DNA of 9,258 nt from Spirochaetae bacterium HGW-Spirochaetae-7 (GCA_002839245.1 PGXR01000124.1:1-9258), one strand, 5' to 3'; counted from the first letter of the stretch, positions 1 to 6,555 are shown. Numbers and translations are program-made. Notes: generated by a model from the sequence alone, not told the origin.

Positions 1-56
1 ACCACCTCGGCCTTGCCATCCCCTTCGAAGTCGAACACCGAGCTTCCCGTCGCGGA
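1..56 (-). other. FG-GAP/VCBS-repeat protein fragment fused to ptsI in a different frame
   Basis: Read on the minus strand one frame off from ptsI, these bases encode SATGSSVFDFEGDGKAEVV. This matches the calcium-binding FG-GAP/VCBS blade motif (xxVFDFDGDGxxEVV) found in secreted or surface beta-propeller proteins. Such a protein has no expected link to a PTS operon. The switch from Enzyme I-like to FG-GAP-like sequence falls at about 40-56. It is either a real deletion or rearrangement, or a chimeric join at a contig end. The match is recognised by eye only. Confidence 0.55.
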
Positions 57-345
57 CGAGTCGTTCCACCTCGGCCGCCAGTTCGGGGTCCTTGAGGATG
101 GATAGGTGAGCCTCGAATATCTCGGCCTTCAGGTCGCCGAGCTCTGCCCTGGTCCTGTCCCGCAGGCCCTCGAGTTCAGCCTTGGCCGCGGCGACGGCCG
201 TCTGGTAGCGCTCCATTTCGACCTCGGGAGTATCGGCGCTAAAGGCGCATGCCCCCGTACGGCTGACCGGGACTGCGGCGAGTACGACTGCCCGTGCTAT
301 CGCTATGCCCGGGGAAGCCGCTATGCCACGTATGACGGTGGACAT
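1..345 (-). CDS. ptsI: PTS phosphoenolpyruvate-protein phosphotransferase (Enzyme I), N-terminal part, broken at window edge
   Basis: Enzyme I moves phosphate from PEP to HPr in the cytoplasm and so powers all PTS sugar uptake. Seen: the start MSTVIRGIAASPGIAIARA is the typical Enzyme I opening, and residues about 40-100 form the helical HPr-binding region, including EIFEAHLSILKDPEL, close to the family pattern IFEGHxxLLxDxEL. The start ATG (345-343) lies 4 bases after the mtlF stop, with AAGGA about 9 bases upstream. The phospho-His (about residue 190 in the family) lies outside the window. Family resemblance ends near residue 100. The last 15 in-frame residues (arginine- and glycine-rich) do not look like Enzyme I, while another frame there reads as an FG-GAP motif (separate entry). 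The gene is therefore probably truncated or chimeric at its left end. Position after mtlF suggests an Enzyme I co-expressed with the mannitol system. Sure of the family, unsure of integrity. Confidence 0.88.
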   Translation of the reverse strand, partial: MSTVIRGIAASPGIAIARAVVLAAVPVSRTGACAFSADTPEVEMERYQTAVAAAKAELEGLRDRTRAELGDLKAEIFEAHLSILKDPELAAEVERLVRDGKLGVRLRRGWQGRGG

Positions 346-349
346 GGCG

Positions 350-817
350 CTAGTCCTTTTCCGGGGCGTCGCCCCTCTCAGGGGCTATGACGGAGAGCAG
401 TTCGCTGGCCGTAGCCGCGTTGATCAAACGGTCGAGCATCTCGTCGTCGACGCATATCTGGGCTATTTCTGTAAGAAGGTCGATATGCTCCTCGCCGAGC
501 GCGGCTACCGCAACCAGGAGCCTGGCAACGTTGCCCTTGCCGAAGTCGACGCCGCCGGGAACCTGCACGATGGCCAGGCCCGTGCGCTTGACGTAGCGCC
601 TTGACGCCTCGGTGCCGTGCGGCAGCGCGACACCATTGCCGATGTAGATGGTCGACATCTCGTCGCGCGCCACCATCGCGTCTATGTACGGACGTTCGGC
701 ATATCCTGCGGCCACGAGCAGCTCGCCGCAGGCCCGTATCGCGGCAACCTTGTCGGGGAACGAAGCGCCCAGGAGTACTGTCTTTTCCGAAAGCAGTCTT
801 TCATCCATCGTGTTCAT
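350..817 (-). CDS. mtlF: Mannitol-specific PTS EIIA component
   Basis: Cytoplasmic EIIA of the mannitol/fructose family. It accepts phosphate from HPr on a histidine and passes it to the EIIB cysteine of MtlA. Seen: 155 residues, usual length for a free-standing EIIA-Mtl. The active-site motif is STIYIGNGVALPHGT with phospho-acceptor His67, and the second family histidine is His111 in LGEEHIDLL. The first ATG (817) overlaps the mtlR stop as ATGA, but AAGGAG is only one base before it. A second in-frame ATG at 808 (MDERLLSEK) has that same AAGGAG ten bases upstream and may be the real start (152 residues). MtlA here lacks an EIIA domain, so this gene supplies it. It is the third gene of the operon, 4 bases before ptsI. 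Confidence 0.93.
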   Translation of the reverse strand: MNTMDERLLSEKTVLLGASFPDKVAAIRACGELLVAAGYAERPYIDAMVARDEMSTIYIGNGVALPHGTEASRRYVKRTGLAIVQVPGGVDFGKGNVARLLVAVAALGEEHIDLLTEIAQICVDDEMLDRLINAATASELLSVIAPERGDAPEKD

Positions 818-2946
818 GCTCCTTGCGCAGGGGTGGATCGGAAATACCGGTCCAGGTACCGCGAATAATGATATTTTATTGACGTCTCGTCCGCGGCTTG
901 CAGTATTTCAACCGTTTTTGCGTCGAGAAGGGAGACGCTTATCTCGCTCAGGATATCCTGGGTCTCCCGGTCCAGCGATCGGGGCGCCAGCATGAGGGCG
1001 AGCCGCGTCGGCGCGGTTTCCCAGCATGCAGCGGGCGCGGGAACCTCGCCAGGGAAGGCGTGCAGGCTCAAGGAGGAGACGGAGACGCCTTCGCTCCGGG
1101 CGTGCAGGAAAAGCACGCGGCTCGAAGGCAGGAGAATCCCGAAATCCCTCGATCGCTCGCGAAGGTCGTCAAGCGCCACGGCCTTGTCGTTGACGAGCCC
1201 CGAGAGCGCGCACCGCTCCACCGCGGCGGACAGGAATCCATCCCAGTCGTCGCCACAGCTCGCCTCCGGGTACACCGTTATGCGTTCGAGCACGCCTATG
1301 ACGGCCTGGAGCTGCCTGCCCCGTAGCCGCAGTTCCTCGAGCGTCCCGTCCCCTCGACTCTCGGATGTCGACCTCCCCGTGGCGATCATCCTGGATCGTC
1401 TCTCGGCAAGATGCCTGCGTACGGCAGCGAGTCCCTTTGCCGAAAGCAGCGGATCGACCAGGACGTACTCGCTTTCGTCGAGCGGCAACGGGATCGTAGA
1501 GACCAGGATGTCCCAGCTATCCCTGGAGACTGCCTTCACGTCGAACCACGACAGGTTGGCGACTATCTCCACCTCGGGCAGCTCTGTCTGGATACGGCTC
1601 GACAGCATGCGTGCGCTGCCGATGCCCGCCGAACATATCACGAGCGCGCGGAACCGCTCTCCGCCCGCTCCTCGGCGGGCGATGGCCGAACCGAAATGGA
1701 GCACCAGGTAGCCTATCTCGTCGTCGGGGATATAGAGGCCGGGAAAGACGCGGGCGCACGCGGCGCGGATGACGCCGAAAAGCATCGAATACTCGGACAT
1801 GATCTGCCCGAGCATGGGGTTGCGGATCGGGAAGCGGTTCCTTACCCGGTAAAGGGCCGGCCCCCAGTGAGCCGCGAGGCCGTCCCGCAGCAGCCGGTCT
1901 CCGGCGAAGCTGCATTCGAGCGCGCGTCCACAGTCCTCGATGAGCGACAAGGCCTCGGCTATCGAGCCGATTTCTGAATCGGTAGCACCGTCCATGGTAC
2001 GTTCAGGCTTGGCGCCACGGAGAAAACGCTGCACCCCCCCGAGCTCGGCAGCGTCGTCAGGAAGCGCGCCGATATCCGACATGCCGTCGATGACGGCGCG
2101 CGCCACGGTGGCGGTATCGAATTCCGCAGCCGACCGCGACCGCTCGTCGCCGCCTCCGGAGACTACCGCCTCCAGACGATGTCCCGAGCGCAAACGCAGG
2201 GACGCGACCCCGAGGTGGATGACCAGTCCCAGGTAGTCGCGGGGCGCCAGCGCGGGCAGGCTTCCCTTGGGTAGGCCCGACAGTACGCGTTCGGCCTCGC
2301 GGAAAGGCTCGGGCGGGAACAGCCGGAGCACGAGCGAGTTGGGGTCGTCCCCGTTCTGCCTGACGGCGACAGGCTGGCCGCGCGCCGCCTCGCCGGCCTC
2401 GTCGCGAATCAGGTCAAGGAAGCCGGCCTCGCCATAGTGTTCCATGATGATCGAGCAAAGCGCCTGCCTCCGGCTGGACTCGGCCCCTTCGAGACGCACG
2501 CCGAGTCCCTTCCTAGAGGTGAGCTCCAGGCCGTACAGCCCGAACCATGGGCGCAGGACGTCGAGGTCCCGCCGTACCGCGGCGGTGCTCATGTCCATCT
2601 CGCGCGTGAGCGCGAAGGTCTTGAGCGCGTCCGAGGCATCGAGCAGCAGAAGCGCCAACATCCGGCGCCTGTCCTCGGGGTCGAGTTCGGCAGAAACGCT
2701 CCTGCCTAGCTCGGCGAGGCAGGAGGCAAGGCTCTCCGGAGACCCCGCCACGGTCAAACCGTGGCCGGAGCGACTCGACAGGACGAGCCGGTGATCCCTG
2801 CGGAGCGGAACGGCCAGCCGCGCGATTTCCCGGTGCACCGTCCTCGCGCTGACGCCCAGCACCGAGGCTATCCGGCCAAGCGTCGCGTCTTCAGGTTGGC
2901 GAAGGAGGAGCTCAAGAATGGCGGCTTGCCGCTTGGACAGATCCAT
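814..2946 (-). CDS. mtlR: PRD-domain transcriptional activator of the mannitol operon
   Basis: DNA-binding activator whose activity is set by PTS phosphorylation. Seen, 710 residues numbered from the ATG at 2946: HTH_11 at about 3-55 (SVLGVSARTVHREIARL), a second HTH at about 95-155, PRD1 at about 205-310 with His244 and His256, and PRD2 at about 330-425 with His360 and His417. An EIIB-Gat-like domain at about 433-515 carries Cys438 in VICSAGIGSA. An EIIA-Mtl-like domain spans about 535-700. In known MtlR proteins, HPr phosphorylates the PRD2 histidines and the EIIB cysteine reports transporter state. In the EIIA-like domain the usual PH pair reads LPSS. His615 in FLHARS is a conserved-looking alternative, so I cannot place the phospho-site there with certainty. 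Start: ATG at 2946 has AAGGAGG about 5 bases upstream; an in-frame GTG at 2964 overlaps that site and is less likely. The stop overlaps mtlF. Confidence 0.93.
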   Translation of the reverse strand: MDLSKRQAAILELLLRQPEDATLGRIASVLGVSARTVHREIARLAVPLRRDHRLVLSSRSGHGLTVAGSPESLASCLAELGRSVSAELDPEDRRRMLALLLLDASDALKTFALTREMDMSTAAVRRDLDVLRPWFGLYGLELTSRKGLGVRLEGAESSRRQALCSIIMEHYGEAGFLDLIRDEAGEAARGQPVAVRQNGDDPNSLVLRLFPPEPFREAERVLSGLPKGSLPALAPRDYLGLVIHLGVASLRLRSGHRLEAVVSGGGDERSRSAAEFDTATVARAVIDGMSDIGALPDDAAELGGVQRFLRGAKPERTMDGATDSEIGSIAEALSLIEDCGRALECSFAGDRLLRDGLAAHWGPALYRVRNRFPIRNPMLGQIMSEYSMLFGVIRAACARVFPGLYIPDDEIGYLVLHFGSAIARRGAGGERFRALVICSAGIGSARMLSSRIQTELPEVEIVANLSWFDVKAVSRDSWDILVSTIPLPLDESEYVLVDPLLSAKGLAAVRRHLAERRSRMIATGRSTSESRGDGTLEELRLRGRQLQAVIGVLERITVYPEASCGDDWDGFLSAAVERCALSGLVNDKAVALDDLRERSRDFGILLPSSRVLFLHARSEGVSVSSLSLHAFPGEVPAPAACWETAPTRLALMLAPRSLDRETQDILSEISVSLLDAKTVEILQAADETSIKYHYSRYLDRYFRSTPAQGA

Positions 2947-2960
2947 CGCTCCTCCTTCCC
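2947..2960 (-). promoter_or_regulatory. Strong ribosome binding site deciding the mtlR start
   Basis: The minus strand reads GGAAGGAGGAGCG directly before ATG at 2946, a near-perfect Shine-Dalgarno match. It rules in ATG 2946 over the in-frame GTG at 2964. Confidence 0.8.
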
Positions 2961-3031
2961 GCACGGTGGGCGGCCCGGACGCTAGCCCGCCGCCGCTAAG
3001 GCCGACGGCGCATCCGGGATGATTGTTCAGC

Positions 3032-4438
3032 TCAGGCCGTGAGGCTGGTGACGAGCTTGTCGTATTCGGGGCTCTTGATGAAATCCGTGATCGAGATGTG
3101 CCTCGCCTTGGGAGCAGCCTGGCGGGCCCGGTCGGTCAGCGTCTCGTGGGTGATGACCACGTCGGCGTCGCCGGGGATCTCGCCTATCGAGGAATTGGCA
3201 ACGATGATGTCCAGTCCGGCCTTCTTGACCTTGGTGCGCATGATGGAAGCACCCATGGCGCTAGAACCCATTCCGGCGTCGCAGGCGAAGACTATCTTCC
3301 TTATGGACCTGGACTGCATGACGTCGACCTTGAGCTTGGAGCCTTTCAGTTCTGCCGTCTTCTCCGCCGCCTTCTCGAGTCCGTCGGCTTCGACGTTCTG
3401 CTTGCCTAGCTTGAGGAGCAACCAGGCTACGACGAACGAGGCGGCGGCGGAAAGCGTCACGCCTGCGAGCATCGGGAACAGCCCGCCCTTGGGCGTCATC
3501 GCGAGGTACGCGAAAATCGATCCGGGCGACGGGGTGGCGACCAGGCCGGCGCCGAGAATCGAGAAAACGAAGGTGCCGGTCATGCCGCCGGCGATGGCGG
3601 CGAGGATAAGCTTCGGGTTCATCAGGATGTACGGAAAATAGATCTCGTGGATGCCACCGAGGAAGTGGATGATTATAGCGCTCGGGGCCGATTGCTTGGC
3701 TACGCCGTTGCCGGCGAGGCTGTACGCGAGAAGGATGCCGAGGCCCGGGCCGGGGTTCGACTCGAGCATGAAAATGATCGACTTGCCGGCTCCGGCGGAC
3801 TGCTGGACACCTATCGGGCCGAGTACGCCGTGGTTTATGGCGTTGTTGAGGAAGAGCACCTTGCCCGGCTCTATGAAAAGGTTGGCCAGGGGGAGGAGAT
3901 TCCAGGATACTATCGCCTGCACGCCGGCGGCGAGGAAGCTGGATATCGCCATGACTGCCGGTGCGACGACCACGTAAGCGACGAGCGCGAAGATGGTGCC
4001 TACTATGCCCATCGAGAAATTGGACACGAGCATCTCGAAGCCGGCCGGAAGCTTGCCTTCGTACAGCGTATCTATCTTCTTCATGCCCAGGGCCGCGAGC
4101 GGGCCCACGATCATGGCGCCAAGGAACATCGGGATGCTCGACCCGACGATTATGCCGGTTACGGCAATGGCGCCGATAATGCCGCCGCGCGTGTCATAGA
4201 TCATCTTGCCGGCCGTATACGCGATGAGAAGCGGCAAGAGGAAGGTGATCATCGGGCCGACAAGCTTGGCGAAGTTCGCGTTCGGCAGCCACCCGGTCGG
4301 GATGAAAAGGGCCGTGATCAGCCCCCACGCTATAAAAGCGCCGATGTTCGGCATGACCATGCCGCTGATGAAGCGTCCTGACCGTTGCAGGCCGACCCGC
4401 GCATCGATTCTATCCTTGCCTTGAACCGTATCACTCAT
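3032..4438 (-). CDS. mtlA: Mannitol-specific PTS EIICB transporter
   Basis: Inner-membrane permease that imports mannitol and phosphorylates it to mannitol-1-phosphate. Seen: 468 residues. The EIIC domain spans about 15-345, with many hydrophobic segments from about residue 24 (FISGMVMPNIGAFIAWGLITA) on. It holds the family signatures NNAINHGVLGPIG (199-211) and GGIHEIYFPYILMNP (261-275), whose His-Glu pair belongs to the sugar site. A linker at about 346-378 is rich in charged residues and alanine. The EIIB domain at about 379-468 has active-site Cys386 in IVFACDAGMGSSAMG. There is no C-terminal EIIA, as in Bacillota-type systems where EIIA is the separate MtlF. The start ATG has GGAGGA 8 bases upstream. 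It is first in the operon, 67 bases before the mtlR stretch; no convincing terminator lies in that gap. No mannitol-1-phosphate dehydrogenase (mtlD) is seen here. Confidence 0.96.
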   Translation of the reverse strand: MSDTVQGKDRIDARVGLQRSGRFISGMVMPNIGAFIAWGLITALFIPTGWLPNANFAKLVGPMITFLLPLLIAYTAGKMIYDTRGGIIGAIAVTGIIVGSSIPMFLGAMIVGPLAALGMKKIDTLYEGKLPAGFEMLVSNFSMGIVGTIFALVAYVVVAPAVMAISSFLAAGVQAIVSWNLLPLANLFIEPGKVLFLNNAINHGVLGPIGVQQSAGAGKSIIFMLESNPGPGLGILLAYSLAGNGVAKQSAPSAIIIHFLGGIHEIYFPYILMNPKLILAAIAGGMTGTFVFSILGAGLVATPSPGSIFAYLAMTPKGGLFPMLAGVTLSAAASFVVAWLLLKLGKQNVEADGLEKAAEKTAELKGSKLKVDVMQSRSIRKIVFACDAGMGSSAMGASIMRTKVKKAGLDIIVANSSIGEIPGDADVVITHETLTDRARQAAPKARHISITDFIKSPEYDKLVTSLTA

Positions 4439-4446
4439 ATTGCTAG

Positions 4447-4514
4447 TCCTCCATGAGCGGATTGTACGGCCATTTCGAGGATCGGTGTTCCTAATGAAAA
4501 TGCCCTTGAGTCAA
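4447..4514 (-). promoter_or_regulatory. mtlA leader: ribosome binding site and candidate -35
   Basis: On the minus strand GGAGGA (4452-4447) sits 8 bases before the mtlA ATG. Upstream, TTGACT (4514-4509) resembles a -35 box, but no good -10 follows at 16-18 bases. That is what one expects of an activator-dependent promoter. The alternative TACAAT at 4467-4462 lacks a matching -35. The promoter call is weak; the ribosome site is firm. Confidence 0.45.
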
Positions 4515-4523
4515 CGGGACGGA

Positions 4524-4542
4524 TGACAAAGCGCATTTGTCA
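4524..4542. promoter_or_regulatory. Perfect 7-bp inverted repeat, candidate MtlR operator
   Basis: TGACAAA-GCGCA-TTTGTCA is a perfect 7+7 palindrome with a 5-base centre. It lies just upstream of the TTGACT -35 candidate of mtlA, where an activator would bind. Known MtlR sites in Bacillota are also TTG/CAA-flanked dyads. Assigning it to MtlR is inference from position and form. It could instead be a site for a regulator of the neighbouring element. Confidence 0.5.
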
Positions 4543-4591
4543 GGACGTTCCGGACAAGCCCAGCCCTGAACAGGTGCGCACGTATGCGCGC

Positions 4592-4815
4592 CCAGGCGCG
4601 CACGGACGCGCGCCCAGAGCCAATCCGGCGCAGCGCAGCGAGCCGGTACGTCACGGACGACGCTCCGGCGCAGCGCAGCAAGCCGGTACGTCATGGACGA
4701 CGCTCCGGCGCAGCGCAGCGAGCCGGTACGTCATGGATGACGCCCAGGCGCGCACGGATGCGCGCCCAGAGCCAATCCGGCGCAGCGCAGCGAGCCGGTT
4801 CGTCATGGATGACGA
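4592..4815. repeat. Compound repeat array A-B-B-B-A-B
   Basis: Two units alternate. A is 32 bases (4592-4623 and 4744-4775), starting CCAGGCGCGCAC and ending CAGAGCCAA, with a 7-bp GC-only hairpin (GGCGCGC/GCGCGCC). B is 40 bases (4624-4663, 4664-4703, 4704-4743, 4776-4815), starting TCCGGCGCAGCGCAGC, with GAGCCGG in the middle and CGTCATGGA near the end. Copies differ by only a few substitutions. Unit lengths are not multiples of three and the frame changes between units, so this is not a protein repeat. In B3 and B4 the end CGTCATGGATGACG is a perfect 6-bp hairpin; B1 and B2 keep only four pairs. It looks like a dispersed host intergenic repeat family that expanded locally. Dispersal elsewhere cannot be seen from this window. 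Confidence 0.85.
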
Positions 4816-4982
4816 GATTACATGTTCTTCCAGAATTTGTAATGTTATCATTTATTCTATTCCTTTCCTTACCATACATACGTATTTCCTTATAATACAT
4901 AACAATTATAACGTACCACATTTATATAGGTTTTCCGTCTATTGACACATATTGACATATACTTGTAGACTATTTGTAGACA
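4816..4982. other. AT-rich intergenic stretch with nested repeats, upstream of the integrase gene
   Basis: Base composition drops sharply to AT-rich between the GC-rich array and the integrase gene, and no gene is visible. It holds the inverted repeat TTATAAT-8-ATTATAA (4890-4911) and the palindrome ATACGTAT (4878-4885). It also has tandem ATTGACAYAT (4941-4950, 4951-4960) and TTGTAGAC twice at an 11-base period (4963-4970, 4974-4981). Such short repeats beside a tyrosine integrase fit arm-type recombinase or Xis sites, or an operator. The att core probably lies at or near this stretch, since the element's int-proximal end must be close. I see no tRNA gene to act as target. Confidence 0.5.
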
Positions 4983-4991
4983 GGGGGGGGG
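4942..4991 (+). promoter_or_regulatory. Candidate int promoter and poly-G ribosome binding tract
   Basis: Two TTGACA hexamers (4942-4947, 4952-4957) precede TAGACT (4966-4971) and TAGACA (4977-4982), at spacings of 18 and 19, giving two overlapping moderate promoters. The only purine-rich ribosome site before the ATG is a run of nine G (4983-4991), 6 bases from the start. A homopolymer there would make initiation sensitive to slippage. Confidence 0.45.
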
Positions 4992-4997
4992 TCCAAT

Positions 4998-6056
4998 ATG
5001 TCGATACATGTACGATCGAAACGTGGTCATCTGTACCTCGATCACTACGAGCCAGGCCAGCCGCGCCGCTGGGAAGCCCTCGACCTGCACCTTGGACTAG
5101 ATCCGGCGACGAACAAAGAAGCCTGGCGACTCGCCGACGCGATACGGCTCAAACGCGAGATGCAAGAGCTCGCCCGCCGCGAAGGGATACTTGATCCGAT
5201 CGCCGGGAAGATGACCCTTGTCGCCTTCGCGAGATCCATTGAAGTATCCGAACTCAAGCGGTCAACAATCACCGTCAGCCTTCCCTTCCTCGAGCGACAT
5301 TTTAAAGATATGCGCCTTCTATCTATCGACGCGAAAGCCGCCGAGCGATACCGTGATTTTCTCATCACGGATTCAGGGCTTGCGCCAGGCACCGGGCATA
5401 TCTATTTTCAGGCGCTTAAAACCTTGCTGACTCGTGCTGCGCGTGACAAGCTGATAACCTCAAACCCCGCACTAGTAGTCCGGGGCATCAAGGTACCCGA
5501 TTCAAGCAAGGTCGCGTTGACCGCCGCGGACGTCGCCGCGCTGGCATCGCGGCCGCTGGCCGGGCTACCCGGCGCGGAAGTTTGCCGTGCCTTCCTGTTC
5601 GCTTGCTCGACAGGGCTCCGCGTCTCGGACCTCCGCGCCCTCACCTGGCGGGCGATTGAACGGCTGCCGACACCGAGAATTTCCATCGTCCAGACGAAGA
5701 CCGGCCACGCCGTGCAAGTGCCGCTGAACGCGAGCGCATGGCGCTTGATTGACGACAAAGGGATACACAAACCCGGCGAGCTTGTATTCAACCTTGAAGG
5801 CGCCGAGGGCTCGAGCTTCTTCTTCTTCCGGCGATGGGAAAAGCTCGCGGGCATTGAAAAGCATCTTTCCTGGCACGTTGCCCGCCATACCTTCGCGGTC
5901 CAGTCGCTCGAGGCCGGTACGGACGTCTACACCGTTTCAAAATTGCTAGGGCATTCCAGCGTCACACAGACGCAAACATACGCGCGGGCGACCGATTCCA
6001 TGCGCCAAAAAGCGGTCGATAGTCTGCCCGAAGTATCTATGGCAAAAAAAGCTTGA
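4998..6056 (+). CDS. int: Tyrosine-type site-specific recombinase (integrase)
   Basis: Catalyses integration, and with an excisionase the excision, of the element. Seen: 352 residues, normal length for a phage/island integrase. Residues about 1-65 resemble an arm-binding N-terminus, about 70-160 the SAM-like core-binding domain, and about 170-345 the catalytic domain. All catalytic positions are present: Arg208 (STGLRVSDL), Lys234 (TKTG), His293 and Arg296 (HVARHTFA), His319 (LLGHSS) and the nucleophile Tyr328 (QTQTYARAT). The enzyme therefore looks active. The ATG at 4998 is 6 bases after a nine-G tract. It is the first gene of the rightward module and reads away from the mannitol operon, as expected for an int gene at an element end. 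Confidence 0.95.
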   Translation: MSIHVRSKRGHLYLDHYEPGQPRRWEALDLHLGLDPATNKEAWRLADAIRLKREMQELARREGILDPIAGKMTLVAFARSIEVSELKRSTITVSLPFLERHFKDMRLLSIDAKAAERYRDFLITDSGLAPGTGHIYFQALKTLLTRAARDKLITSNPALVVRGIKVPDSSKVALTAADVAALASRPLAGLPGAEVCRAFLFACSTGLRVSDLRALTWRAIERLPTPRISIVQTKTGHAVQVPLNASAWRLIDDKGIHKPGELVFNLEGAEGSSFFFFRRWEKLAGIEKHLSWHVARHTFAVQSLEAGTDVYTVSKLLGHSSVTQTQTYARATDSMRQKAVDSLPEVSMAKKA

Positions 6057-6081
6057 CATTGCGCACAATAGGTAGTATGAA
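6053..6081 (+). promoter_or_regulatory. Promoter overlapping the int stop codon
   Basis: TTGACA (6053-6058) overlaps the int stop TGA, and TATGAA (6076-6081) follows at the ideal 17-base spacing. Transcription would begin around 6088, close to the ATG at 6089. The downstream gene may thus be transcribed apart from int and possibly as a leaderless message. Confidence 0.55.
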
Positions 6082-6376
6082 TCAATTTATGGATACCATC
6101 TGGACGGTACATGACTTGCACAAGCTCCGCGACATGGCCATAACGCGCCAGCGAATCGCGGCCATGCTCGAGCTGACCGACCGGCAGGTACGGCACCTGC
6201 TTGCCAGGCCGGGCGATACCAGGCTTGACGTACCCCGTTCGACCGATGCGCTTACATTCGCCGCCGCGCTCGGCAAGCCGACGGACTGGTCGGACGCCAT
6301 AAAGCTCGAGCACCGCAACGAATGGAAAAATGGCCCCCGGCGTGTTCGCCAGGAAATTGCCACGCCAGTGATTTAG
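6077..6376 (+). CDS. Small HTH-like protein of unknown function, element regulator candidate
   Basis: Not recognised as a named family. From ATG 6077 it has 99 residues (MNQFMDTIW). An internal ATG at 6089 (MDTIWTVHD, 95 residues) fits better with the promoter, whose -10 overlaps the first ATG. Neither has a clear ribosome site. Residues about 22-50 (ITRQRIAAMLELTDRQVRHLLA) look like a helix-turn-helix. The C-terminal half is polar, with tryptophans in TDWSDAI and NEWKNG. It lies between int and a terminator and so is its own transcription unit. This is a usual place for a repressor or copy-control protein of an integrative element, but the role is inference. Confidence 0.7.
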   Translation: MNQFMDTIWTVHDLHKLRDMAITRQRIAAMLELTDRQVRHLLARPGDTRLDVPRSTDALTFAAALGKPTDWSDAIKLEHRNEWKNGPRRVRQEIATPVI

Positions 6377-6383
6377 GTTCTCG

Positions 6384-6403
6384 CTGGCCGTTGGCCAGTT
6401 TTT
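6384..6403 (+). terminator. Rho-independent terminator after the HTH-like gene
   Basis: CTGGCC-GTT-GGCCAG is a perfect 6-bp GC-rich stem with a 3-base loop, followed at once by TTTTT (6399-6403). It begins 7 bases after the upstream stop codon. Confidence 0.8.
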
Positions 6404-6555
6404 CATAATTACCCGCCAGCGCGCGGATAACGGCTGACCCTTGAGGCAGGCCGCCACGCGCTCAGGCTCCCGGAAAGACCCCGGCGAGCGAAGGCAGGAC
6501 GCAGAAACGCGCCCTTGTTTTCGTTTGCCGCCGCGGACATCCAAGGGGGCCTACC
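6404..6555 (+). promoter_or_regulatory. Leader of the xis-rep unit with ribosome binding site
   Basis: About 150 bases without a gene follow the terminator, so the next unit needs its own promoter here. I see no strong -35/-10 pair, which may mean an activated promoter. AAGGGGG (6543-6549) lies 6 bases before the next ATG and is a good ribosome site. Confidence 0.4.

Noticed and set aside
1517..1915. 132-codon minus-strand frame and long plus-strand frames inside mtlR and mtlA
   Set aside because: Shadow frames of GC-rich coding DNA. The mtlR and mtlA frames carry full domain signatures throughout.
2965..3031. Terminator between mtlA and mtlR
   Set aside because: Only a weak GC-rich imperfect hairpin without a T run. 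The short gap fits one transcript.
4592..4815. CRISPR array
   Set aside because: B copies are directly adjacent with no unique spacers, A is itself repeated, and there are no cas genes.
4592..4815. Integron attC sites or a tRNA attachment site
   Set aside because: No conserved attC core pairs or gene cassettes are present, and no cloverleaf can be folded near the integrase gene.
4523..4945. Open frames across the repeat array that encode arginine- and alanine-rich repeat peptides
   Set aside because: Units of 32 and 40 bases shift the frame at each copy and open frames appear on both strands, as expected for GC-rich repeats. No ribosome site.
5927..6544. 205-codon open frame on the minus strand across the int 3' end and the terminator
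   Set aside because: It is antisense to the conserved catalytic end of the integrase and the HTH-like gene, crosses a clear terminator, and has no family resemblance.
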